Assembly: GCA_004555765.1 (NCBI GenBank)
Contig: SFHG01000033.1
Span: 1-21,924 of the forward strand
Source: Bacteroidales bacterium
GTDB taxonomy: Bacteria > Bacteroidota > Bacteroidia > Bacteroidales > Porphyromonadaceae
Reading direction: 5' to 3'
DNA length: 21,924 bases
The translations under genes were made by a program, and so were the position numbers. Positions 14,981 to 21,924 of the stretch are shown piece after piece (the stretch's first letter is position 1; each line of letters opens with the position of its first letter). Below the pieces are notes generated by a model that saw only the letters and a list, made by a program, of their open reading frames with translations, did no database searches and was not told the origin of the DNA.

Positions 14981-15021
14981 AAAAAGGGAGGTGCGGTCAT
15001 TTTCTAATCGCACCTCCTTTT
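14981..15021 (-). terminator. intrinsic terminator of the DUF4301-pepP-gamma-CA operon
   Basis: On the plus strand GGAGGTGCG (14987-14995) and CGCACCTCC (15009-15017) form a perfect 9-bp stem with a 13-nt loop. The A-run at 14981-14985 becomes the U-tract on the minus strand. The hairpin begins 7 bp beyond the stop of the gene at 15028, and its far edge is 15 bp from the amidohydrolase start. Confidence 0.85.
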
Positions 15022-15027
15022 GTAAGA

Positions 15028-15570
15028 TTATCGTTTGATGTCCTCCGACCCGTCTTGTGGCGGGAACCAGGAGGCGTACATCTTGTAGTTGCGGGCAGTG
15101 CGGGTATTGAGGAAGGCGGACTGCTCCGGCTCTGCCTTTTTGACAAACTTGGCAGGCACTCCGGCGTAAATGGCACCGGGCTCTACGATGGTATTGGAGA
15201 GAACCACGGCACCGGCAGCGATGACGGCACCTCTGCCCACCACCGCATTGTCCATCACGATGGCACCCATGCCGACGAGTGCACCTTCCTCTATCTTCGC
15301 GCCGTGAATGATCGCGTTGTGTCCGATGGAGACATTGTCCTCGAGGATAGAGACGCTCTTCTCGTAAAGCGTATGGATGACGGCTCCGTCCTGGACGTTG
15401 ACACCCTTGCCGATACGGATCGAGTTCACGTCACCACGAACCACAGCCGAGAACCAGATACTGGAGCCTGCTCCAATTTTTACGTCGCCCACGACGGTAC
15501 AGTTTTCGGCAAGGAACACGTCCTCGGCAATCTCCGGGGTAAAGCCCCTGACGGTTTGGATAACAGCCAT
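15028..15570 (-). CDS. gamma-carbonic anhydrase-like left-handed beta-helix protein
   Basis: The 180-residue protein shows hexapeptide-repeat (I/V-G-x-G) coils of a left-handed beta-helix. The three zinc-ligand histidines of the gamma-carbonic anhydrase/YrdA/PaaY group are at H66 (VIHT), H84 (SIGH) and H89 (IIHG). Such proteins form trimers with metal at subunit interfaces. Some hydrate CO2, and PaaY acts as a thioesterase, so the exact activity here is open. It starts 3 bp after the aminopeptidase stop (15574-15576), so the two are co-transcribed. The operon ends at 14981-15021. Confidence 0.9.
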   Translation of the reverse strand: MAVIQTVRGFTPEIAEDVFLAENCTVVGDVKIGAGSSIWFSAVVRGDVNSIRIGKGVNVQDGAVIHTLYEKSVSILEDNVSIGHNAIIHGAKIEEGALVGMGAIVMDNAVVGRGAVIAAGAVVLSNTIVEPGAIYAGVPAKFVKKAEPEQSAFLNTRTARNYKMYASWFPPQDGSEDIKR

Positions 15571-15573
15571 ATT

Positions 15574-17373
15574 TTAGCGCGCCAAAGGAAGGGTTTTATT
15601 GCGGAGCCACTCGGACTCGTCTTTTTCCAATAGCGGGGAGAGTTCTTTGAATACACGCTCCTGATAGGCGTTGTACCACTCGAGCTCGTCATCGGTGAGC
15701 ATCGAGACATTCACGAGGTTATTGTCGAGATAGCAGAGCGTGAGGGTCTCGAAGCCGTAGAAGTCTATGGGGTCATCTGCACCGCGCATCTTGAAGACCG
15801 TCCGGACGAGGTTCTCGATCCGGATGCCGTACTGTCCTTCGAGATAGTAGCCGGGCTCATTGGAGGTGACCATGCCGGGCATCAAAGGAGTGGAGTTTTC
15901 TTCCAGACGGATGTTTTGGGGACCCTCGTGGACGTTAAGGAAATGCCCGACGCCGTGCCCCGTACCATGTGTATAGAGCTTGCCCTCCTGCCAGAGGAAC
16001 CGGCGCGCAAGTACATCCAGCTGAGAGCCGCGGGTACCTTCGGGGAAAATTGCGGTCGCGATACCGATGTGCCCTTTTAGGACATTCGTATAGTCGTGTT
16101 TCTGTCCCTCTGTGGGCTTGCCGTCAAGCGATATGGTACGCGTGATGTCCGTAGTGCCGTCGTGGTACTGCGCGCCTGAGTCTAAGAGAAGCATACCTTC
16201 CCGTCTCACTTTGTAGGCGATGTCGGGCGTGGCGTGGTAGTGGACTATGGCACCGTGGTCTTTGTAGCCCGCTATCGTGGCAAAAGAATCACTCACGTAG
16301 CCTTCTCCTTTGGCTCGGAACGAGGCGAGCTTTTCGTCCAAGTCGTGTTCCGTCGGAGTGCCACCTTCTTTGAGCGTCTTTTCGAGCCAGATGAAGAAAC
16401 GGGTCAGAGCCACGCCGTCGCGGTGCATCACCTTGACGCAGCCGGCGTATTCGGCTTCGTTCTTCTGCGCCTTAAGGAGCGTGATGGGACTTGATGCTTC
16501 GATCTTGGTAATTCCGTCGGGGATGGAAGCGTACAGAGCATAGTTCGTGCGAAGCGGATCGGTCCATACGACGGCACTCTTAGGGAGCGCTTTGATGTCG
16601 TCGTAGATCTGTCCGTACGGGCGGATTTGGACGTCACTCCGCTCCAGCTCGGTCCGTAGCTCGGCGGGAACTTTCTCGGGGAAAGCGTAGAAAAAGACTT
16701 CGTCCGGCGTGATGAGACCGTACGCGATGCCGACGGGATTATACTCCACATCGGTGCCTCTGACATTGAATAGCCAAGCCACTTCGTCGAGCATCGTAAG
16801 GGGGATGGTGTTTGCGCCTTCGGCTTTGAGTGCCTCTCGGACTTCTTTGATTTTTTCTTTGGTACTCTTGCCGGCGAGGTCTAAGGGTTGGGCGAAGAGC
16901 GGGTTGAGCGGAATCTGCTTTTCGTTTCCAATCAGTTCTCCTGCGAGATCCGTGTCGGTGACGAGGTCGATCCCTGCGACGGAGAGACCTCTGCGGGTAG
17001 TGAGTGCTTCTTTTGCCGAGACGGAGCGTCCGAAGAGACCCACCTTTTTGACGGAGCCTTCATTGCGTAAAAATTCCACGATTCCCGGGGTGTCGGGCAT
17101 ACCTTCCTTCATAAGGGAAAAGGGTGTCCCCTCCAGATCTGAGGCGGCCTGGAGGTAGTATCTGGAGTCCGTCCACAGGTAGGCACCTTTATGGGTCACT
17201 ACGACCGTGCCTGCCGAGCCGTAGAAGCCGGAAATCCACTGACGGTGCTGCCAGACTTCGGGCGTGTATTCGCTCAAGTGTTGGTCGAAAGATGGTATGA
17301 TAAATGCGTCCAAGCCTTCCCGGGACATTAGTTCGCGCAGGGCTTCTACGCGTTTTTGGATCTGTTCTTTCAT
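15574..17373 (-). CDS. pepP: aminopeptidase P (Xaa-Pro aminopeptidase), M24B family
   Basis: The 599-residue enzyme has two N-terminal creatinase-like domains (about 1-300) and a C-terminal pita-bread catalytic domain. The five ligands of the dinuclear metal site are visible: D398 (LLLDSGAQY), D409 (GTTDITRT), H473 (GTGHGVGH), E506 (SNEPGYY) and E520 (GIRIENLV). It removes the N-terminal residue from peptides whose second residue is proline. No signal peptide is seen, so it acts in the cytoplasm, fitting an organism that may live on peptides. It resembles the long eukaryote-like APP form rather than the 440-residue E. coli PepP. It begins 17 bp after the DUF4301 coding region and lies 3 bp before the gamma-CA gene. 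Confidence 0.96.
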   Translation of the reverse strand: MKEQIQKRVEALRELMSREGLDAFIIPSFDQHLSEYTPEVWQHRQWISGFYGSAGTVVVTHKGAYLWTDSRYYLQAASDLEGTPFSLMKEGMPDTPGIVEFLRNEGSVKKVGLFGRSVSAKEALTTRRGLSVAGIDLVTDTDLAGELIGNEKQIPLNPLFAQPLDLAGKSTKEKIKEVREALKAEGANTIPLTMLDEVAWLFNVRGTDVEYNPVGIAYGLITPDEVFFYAFPEKVPAELRTELERSDVQIRPYGQIYDDIKALPKSAVVWTDPLRTNYALYASIPDGITKIEASSPITLLKAQKNEAEYAGCVKVMHRDGVALTRFFIWLEKTLKEGGTPTEHDLDEKLASFRAKGEGYVSDSFATIAGYKDHGAIVHYHATPDIAYKVRREGMLLLDSGAQYHDGTTDITRTISLDGKPTEGQKHDYTNVLKGHIGIATAIFPEGTRGSQLDVLARRFLWQEGKLYTHGTGHGVGHFLNVHEGPQNIRLEENSTPLMPGMVTSNEPGYYLEGQYGIRIENLVRTVFKMRGADDPIDFYGFETLTLCYLDNNLVNVSMLTDDELEWYNAYQERVFKELSPLLEKDESEWLRNKTLPLAR

Positions 17374-17390
17374 TTGTTTATCGGTTGTTT

Positions 17391-18946
17391 TTAGGGTAAT
17401 TGGTGTGAAGGCCTCAGAAGGTCATTCACGGTCTTTACGGGGTTGAAAGTATCTGCGGGAACTTCGACGAAAGCGGTGTTCCAATTGCTCATGGCACCGT
17501 TCCAAAGTCCCGGAAGCTCAAGGGCGCGAAGTTCTTTGCCGTCCTTGCTCTTGGAGGAAATAAACCCTGTCTCTTCGTTCACGAAACGCGGTAGGTCAAA
17601 TGATCCACGGGATTGAAGTAGGAGCTCTTTTCAAAAGCTGCCTTGTCGTGTTCGTTGCTGAGGTCAATTTGGGTGCTTTCGAGGATTTGGAGGCTCGAAA
17701 TGCCGCTTTTGTCCCGAATGAGGTACGGACCGCCACCGGGTTCGCCCTCATTGCGCACCATCCCGCAGACCCGTATCGGACGGTTCAGAATCTGTCTGAG
17801 ATTCTTGGCGACACTGTTGCGTGACTCTTCAAGCTTCAGTTCCTCTATTTCGTCTACATCGGAAGTCGGGAGGTCTATGTCCGGGACGTCGACCTGCACG
17901 GAGAAGCGCGTGAGCAGGAACTTCCGTATCTCTTCGATCAGGGTCGCGCTCGGCGTCCCTGTCTCAGTGAGCTGAGACATATAGTGGTAGACTTTGTCTC
18001 TCAGCTGTACGAGGTAGCCGGCGAGTACCTTCTTGTAAATGATGGTATCACTCTTTAGAAAGTCGGGGACTACGTTATCGATGTTTTTGATGAAAATGGT
18101 ATCGGCATCGACTTCGTTGAGGTTCTCGATGAGTGCGCCATGCCCTCCGGGGCGGAAAAGCAGGGAACCGTCGGGGTTTCTGAAAGGCGTATTGTCGGGG
18201 TTGACGGCTATGGTGTCCGTACTCGGCTTCTGGATCGAATAGGAGACTTCATAGGAGACCCCGTAACGATCTTCGAGAACCTCCTTCCGCTTCTGAAACA
18301 GTGTCTCAAAGGGCTTGATGTGTTCGGGAGAGAGCGTGAAGTGGAGGTAGACTTTGCCATTGGCTCCGCGTGCATACAGGGCACCCTCCGCCAAATGTTC
18401 CTCAAGCGCGGTGCGCGGAGGGTTGGGGGTGTCTTTGTGAAAGAGGATCAGGGCTTTGGGCAAGTGTCCGTAGTTCAAGCCTGTCTCTTCCAAAAGATAC
18501 TTTATTACAGTTCGACCTTCGCCTTTGTCCAACAGTTTGGAGACCGTTTTCCCGCCTTCGCCAAGCATCGTTGCCCTGTTGAGCGCGTCGAAAAAAGCAA
18601 AGTCGGTGATTCGCTCCAGTACCTCTTCGGTGCTCTTGGTGGGAGCTTCGCCTCCGAGGTACTTATAGAGGTCTTTGAACATCCGGGACGCAGCTCCACT
18701 TGCGGGCACGAATTTGAGCGCTTTTTTGCGCGGGTTGGCAAGCTCCCTGTCCCAAGCCTCAAGCGCTGCGATTTTGGACTTTTCGTCCAATGCCGTGATG
18801 CCGGTTTCGAGATCCGCCGCTTTCAGTATGGTCAGGAAGGGAAATCCTTTCTGAAACTTTTCCAGCTGAGCCTCTACCGCTTTGGGAGAAATGCCCTTTT
18901 CTTCCATCTGCCTGAGGTCCTCATCGGACCACTCTATTGCTTCCAT
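17391..18946 (-). pseudogene. DUF4301 family gene, disrupted by a reading-frame change near its 3' end
   Basis: The main frame (17579-18946, 455 residues, start MEAIEWSDEDLRQM) shows the DUF4301 signature FVPASGAASRMFKDLYKYL (about 78-96), LLFRPGGHGALIENLNEVD, and RVCGMVRNEGEPGGGPYLI. It runs to SYFNPVD and then out of frame into HLTYRVS and a stop. The missing C terminus continues in another frame, reading FDLPRFVNEETGFISSKSK and ending FNPVKTVNDLLRPSHQLP with its stop at 17391. In relatives, as I remember them, about a dozen residues separate SYFNPVD from the FDL...TGFIS segment, so a deletion of 3n+1 bases is likelier than a single-base slip. The function is unknown. The protein may still be made as a C-terminally shortened form. 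It is the first gene of an operon with pepP. No slippery heptamer supports programmed frameshifting. Confidence 0.85.
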
Positions 18947-19027
18947 TTTCTTATGTCTTGGGGAAGATATTCGTCTTCAAGTGTACGGGGTTAAGCGCCG
19001 GGATTCGGGGCCTCTCTTAGTCGTCTT

Positions 19028-19408
19028 TTATTCTGCTGCCACGACTTCGACCTCTACGAGACCGCCTTTGGGGAGAGCCGTGATGGAGAAGGCAGAGCGG
19101 GCGGGGTAGGGGGCTTTGAAGTACTTGGCATAGACTTCATTCACCTTCGCGAAATCGGCGATGTCTGTGAGAAAAACCGTAGCCTTTACGACATTATCAT
19201 ATGTCATACCGGCTTCTGCGAGTATGGCGCCGACATTTTTAAGGCACTGCTCGGCTTGCTCCACGACATCGTTGGAAACGAATTCGCCGGTCTCCGGCAC
19301 AATGGGCAGCTGACCGGATATGTAGAGGAAACCGTTGGCTTTAACAGCTTGAGAGTAAGGTCCTACGGCTTTGGGAGCCGACGCGGTGGAGATGATTTCT
19401 TTTTCCAT
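19028..19408 (-). CDS. ridA: RidA/YjgF family enamine/imine deaminase
   Basis: The 126-residue protein matches RidA throughout: APKAVGPYSQAVKANGFLYISGQLP at the N terminus, the conserved substrate-binding R104 in YPARSAF, and the C-terminal VEVEVVA. RidA trimers hydrolyse reactive enamine/imine intermediates from PLP enzymes such as threonine dehydratase, protecting other enzymes from damage in the cytoplasm. It lies between DUF4301 (81 bp downstream) and repeat array E, which separates it from rlmB. No consensus promoter is visible, so it may be read from the recN-rlmB transcript through the array or from a promoter inside the array. Confidence 0.95.
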   Translation of the reverse strand: MEKEIISTASAPKAVGPYSQAVKANGFLYISGQLPIVPETGEFVSNDVVEQAEQCLKNVGAILAEAGMTYDNVVKATVFLTDIADFAKVNEVYAKYFKAPYPARSAFSITALPKGGLVEVEVVAAE

Positions 19409-19448
19409 GGAGGTCTGAAATTTATGGTATTGTATGATTGATGTTTCT

Positions 19449-19551
19449 CGGGTAAATATACCGATATTTTTCGGTACGTGCGAGGAATTCTTTTTGGTCT
19501 GTGCGGAATGTTTTTTTCGGTCAGACCGAGAAGAATTTTTTGGTACGTACC
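19449..19551 (-). repeat. 23-bp-period intergenic repeat array E
   Basis: Five units start at 19449 (CGGGTAAATA, degenerate), 19472 (CGGTACGTGC), 19495 (TGGTCTGTGC), 19518 (CGGTCAGACC) and 19541 (TGGTACGTAC), every step exactly 23 bp. The 13-bp spacers are alike: GAGGAATTCTTTT, GGAATGTTTTTTT and GAGAAGAATTTTT. The array occupies nearly the whole 153-bp gap between the ridA start and the rlmB stop, both minus-strand genes. It is the most regular of the five arrays and best shows that the unit is a 23-bp tandem repeat. Confidence 0.82.
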
Positions 19552-19561
19552 GGGGCGGGAC

Positions 19562-20302
19562 TTACGCGTCAACTCTTTTGCGTACTGCCTCGTAGATGAT
19601 GATGCCGGCGGCCACGGATACGTTCAGCGAGCCGATGGAGCCGAAGAGCGGGATGCGGACGAGCTCATCGCAGTGGCGCAGGGTGTAGGGCGAAAGCCCT
19701 TTTTCCTCAGATCCCATAATGATGGCGATGGGACCGGAGTAATCGGCTTCGCTGGTGGTCTTGTCCGCTTTTTCCGTGGCACCGAAGAGTCTGACGCCCG
19801 AATCGTGGAGGTAGTTGACGGCCTCCTCGACATTCTTTGCCCTGCAGACCGGTATGCGGGCGAGCGCCCCTGCACTGGTCTTAAGCGCATCGGAGGAGAC
19901 GGATACGGAGTTTTGCTCAAAGATGACGACTGCGTGAGCGCCCGCACATTCGCACGTACGGGCTATCGCGCCGAAGTTGCGGACGTCGGTGATGCCGTCC
20001 AGTAGGACGAGGAACGGATCCTCGCCTCTTTCGTAAATCGTCGGGACAAAGTCCTCGAGCCTGTGGTAGGCGGTGACGGCTTTGACACCGATGACGCCTT
20101 GGTGATTTTTCCTCGTGAGGCGGTTCAATTTCTCCACGGGCACCCTCCTGATGGGAATTTTGTGTGCTCCGAGGGCGCTAAGCAGATCCGCCATCAGAGC
20201 GCTGTTGCTTTCCCTCTTGACGTAGATGTGATCCAACTCACCTCCGGACTCGAGCACTTCCCTGACGGCACGAATGCCGAAAACCATTTCGTTGTCTTTC
20301 AT
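19562..20302 (-). CDS. rlmB: 23S rRNA (guanosine-2'-O-)-methyltransferase RlmB, SpoU family
   Basis: The 246-residue protein has the three SpoU/TrmH motifs that form the trefoil knot: DVRNFGAIART (about 106-116), IMGSEEKGLS (195-204) and IPLFGSIGSLNVSVAAG (217-233). A short N-terminal substrate-binding domain begins with FGIRAVREVLE. RlmB methylates the 2'-OH of G2251 in the P loop of 23S rRNA using S-adenosylmethionine. Family members of this size include related tRNA enzymes, so the exact target is inferred. It starts 17 bp after the recN stop, and the two form one minus-strand transcript. Repeat array E follows its stop. Confidence 0.92.
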   Translation of the reverse strand: MKDNEMVFGIRAVREVLESGGELDHIYVKRESNSALMADLLSALGAHKIPIRRVPVEKLNRLTRKNHQGVIGVKAVTAYHRLEDFVPTIYERGEDPFLVLLDGITDVRNFGAIARTCECAGAHAVVIFEQNSVSVSSDALKTSAGALARIPVCRAKNVEEAVNYLHDSGVRLFGATEKADKTTSEADYSGPIAIIMGSEEKGLSPYTLRHCDELVRIPLFGSIGSLNVSVAAGIIIYEAVRKRVDA

Positions 20303-20319
20303 ATTCTGTGTCTGTGTGC

Positions 20320-21924
20320 TTATTTCTTCTTCCCGTTTTCCAAAAGCAGACGGGCATTTTCGAGGGCTGCTTCCGTCAGTTTGGTTCCCGAGAGCATAGA
20401 CGCGATCTGTACGGCACGCTCTTCCGGGTCATCCAGGACTTTTATCCCGGTCTTAAAGCCCCCGTTCGTTTCCTCTTTGTACACCAAAAGCTGTCTGTCG
20501 GCAAGCGACGCGATCTGTGGCAGGTGGGTGATGGCCAAGACTTGCAGGTTCCGGCTCAGCTCCTGCATCACCCGCCCTACTTTTTCGGCCGCTTCGCCAC
20601 TGACGCCGGTGTCTATTTCGTCGAATATGACGGTCGGTAGGATGGCTTTTTTTGCCAAAATGGTCTTGAGCGCAAGCATAAAGCGGGAGATTTCGCCCCC
20701 CGAAGCCACATCCCGTATGGGCTCCAAGTGAGAAGCCTTATTGGTCGCGAAAAGGAACCGGACTTCATCCCCTCCCGTCGGCGTCAACGCTTTGGAAGGT
20801 ACGACCTCCGCTTTGAATGTGGCACCTGCGATCCCAAGCTCTTTCATCAGTACGTGTAGCGGAGCATCCATCTCTCCGGCTGCAGTCTGCCGCCTTTCCC
20901 TCAGCCGCTCTGCCAGAATTTCGGCACCCGAAAGCGCCTCTTGCAGTTTGTCCCGGAGCGCACGAAGGCGGTCTTCGGTGAAGTCGAGCCGATTGAGCCG
21001 TTCCCGATAGTCGTCCCTTATGCGGATTAAGTCATCCATATCGGAGGCCTTGTGCTTGAAAAGGAGGGACTGAATTTCGTCCGCACGTGCTTCGAGCGCC
21101 TCCTTTTCTTCCGGGTCGAGTTCGATGTCTTCCCTCAATGTCTCTGCTTCCGCAGTGAGATCCTGAAGTTCAAGCTTGAGGGACTCTAGGCGCTCCGCGA
21201 TCTCGTCGGTGGCGGTGTGGGCACCTGTCACGCGCGAGAGACGGCGCAGGGACTGCGCTATCCGGTCTGTCACTCCGTCTTCGCTTCCCAGATCTGACAC
21301 GGAGGTCAGCGCATCAATGATCTCGGAGGCATGGCGTGCCGCAGAGAGCTTCTCCGTGACTTCCTCAAGTTCGCCCGGTTTGAGCTTGGCCTCTTCAAAT
21401 TGCCGCACCTGAAACCGGATAAACTCCTCCTCCTTCCTCTGCTTCTCGATCTCCTCCTCCTCTTCCTTGAGCGCTCTTCGAGCCCGGACAAAAGCTTCGT
21501 ACGCCTCCCGGTATTCTTCCAGTAGGGCTTCGTTCCCCGCCAGAATGTCCAAGACACCGAGCTGATACTCTGTGTCTCCGATCAGCATATTATGGTGCTG
21601 GGAGTGGATGTCGACGAGACGCTCACCGATTTGTCGGAGAAGCACGGCAGAGACCGGAGTATCGTTCACGAAGGCGCGACTTCCGCGTTGGGTCAGCTCC
21701 CTGCGTAGGATACAGAGAGGGCTGTAGTCCAGGTCGTTTTCTTCAAAAAGACCCTTCAGACCTTCAACCCCGGACAGGTCGAACTCCGCCTCTATCACGG
21801 ACTTTTTTGCCCCTTCCTTTATGGATTTGGACTCGGCTCGTGCCCCAAGGATGAGACCGATTGCCCCGATGAGGATGGACTTGCCCGCTCCGGTCTCCCC
21901 GGTGATTGCGGTGAAGCCCTCCCG
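20320..21924 (-). CDS. recN: DNA repair protein RecN (5' end outside window)
   Basis: The frame runs off the window edge, leaving 534 residues. It begins REGFTAITGETGAGKSIL, which contains the Walker A motif GETGAGKS, so only about 25 N-terminal residues are missing. A long coiled coil rich in Glu, Arg and Leu fills the middle (roughly residues 170-350 of the visible part). The C-terminal head carries the ABC signature ASGGEISRFMLALK and the Walker B VIFDEIDTGVSGEAA. RecN is an SMC-like ATPase that gathers broken DNA ends in double-strand break repair. An internal start at 21798 would remove Walker A and is rejected. It is followed 17 bp later by rlmB. Confidence 0.97.
   Translation of the reverse strand, partial: REGFTAITGETGAGKSILIGAIGLILGARAESKSIKEGAKKSVIEAEFDLSGVEGLKGLFEENDLDYSPLCILRRELTQRGSRAFVNDTPVSAVLLRQIGERLVDIHSQHHNMLIGDTEYQLGVLDILAGNEALLEEYREAYEAFVRARRALKEEEEEIEKQRKEEEFIRFQVRQFEEAKLKPGELEEVTEKLSAARHASEIIDALTSVSDLGSEDGVTDRIAQSLRRLSRVTGAHTATDEIAERLESLKLELQDLTAEAETLREDIELDPEEKEALEARADEIQSLLFKHKASDMDDLIRIRDDYRERLNRLDFTEDRLRALRDKLQEALSGAEILAERLRERRQTAAGEMDAPLHVLMKELGIAGATFKAEVVPSKALTPTGGDEVRFLFATNKASHLEPIRDVASGGEISRFMLALKTILAKKAILPTVIFDEIDTGVSGEAAEKVGRVMQELSRNLQVLAITHLPQIASLADRQLLVYKEETNGGFKTGIKVLDDPEERAVQIASMLSGTKLTEAALENARLLLENGKKK

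Noticed and set aside
17560..17630. Programmed -1 frameshift in the DUF4301 gene
   Set aside because: No slippery heptamer or downstream pseudoknot is evident at the frame change, and residues appear to be missing at the join.

Overview
The window looks like chromosome of a Bacteroidales bacterium, most likely Porphyromonas or a close relative. The evidence is the gene content (Oar-like and OMP_b-brl_3-like outer-membrane proteins, DUF4301, the ssb-gldE-phosphopantetheinyl transferase block), promoters of the Bacteroidetes TTG...TAnnTTTG type, and short intergenic arrays with a 23-bp period that resemble the BrickBuilt minisatellite/MITE I recall from Porphyromonas gingivalis. The genus is inferred from memory of families, not from a search.

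Layout. 1-150: 3' end of a group II intron (last codons of its reverse transcriptase, domain V, domain VI). 176-230: a long bidirectional terminator. 233-438: an apparently frame-disrupted gene remnant (minus). 452-937: ferritin (minus). 1154-4471: large Oar-like TonB-dependent receptor (plus) with its own promoter and terminator. 4904-6857: groES-groEL with a Bacteroidetes-type promoter and a terminator. 7240-9558: a second, smaller outer-membrane beta-barrel receptor-like protein. 9670-9987: YbjQ. 10253-12571: ssb-gldE-PPTase operon. 12716-12787: short promoter-to-terminator transcription unit (candidate small RNA or attenuator). 12816-13736: YhcC-like radical SAM protein. Everything after that is on the minus strand: 13890-14966 amidohydrolase lipoprotein; 15028-18946 DUF4301 (frame-disrupted), Xaa-Pro aminopeptidase and gamma-carbonic anhydrase-like protein, ending in a terminator at 14981-15021; 19028-19408 RidA; 19562-20302 RlmB; and 20320 to the window end RecN (5' end missing).

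Functionally this is mostly housekeeping: protein folding, DNA repair and replication, rRNA methylation, iron storage, carrier-protein activation and peptide turnover. Two outer-membrane receptors and one lipoprotein face the envelope. No phage, plasmid, CRISPR or defence system is visible. The mobile material is the group II intron end.

The most interesting non-coding signal is a family of degenerate, quasi-palindromic 10-bp motifs (YGGTMYGTRY and its reverse complement) repeated every 22-24 bp, usually exactly 23, in five intergenic gaps: 4577-4655, 7000-7079, 10014-10091, 13752-13853 and 19449-19551. They sit upstream of groESL, the second receptor, ssb and ridA-side genes, and between two convergent genes. 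One neighbouring pair forms a perfect 18-bp inverted repeat.
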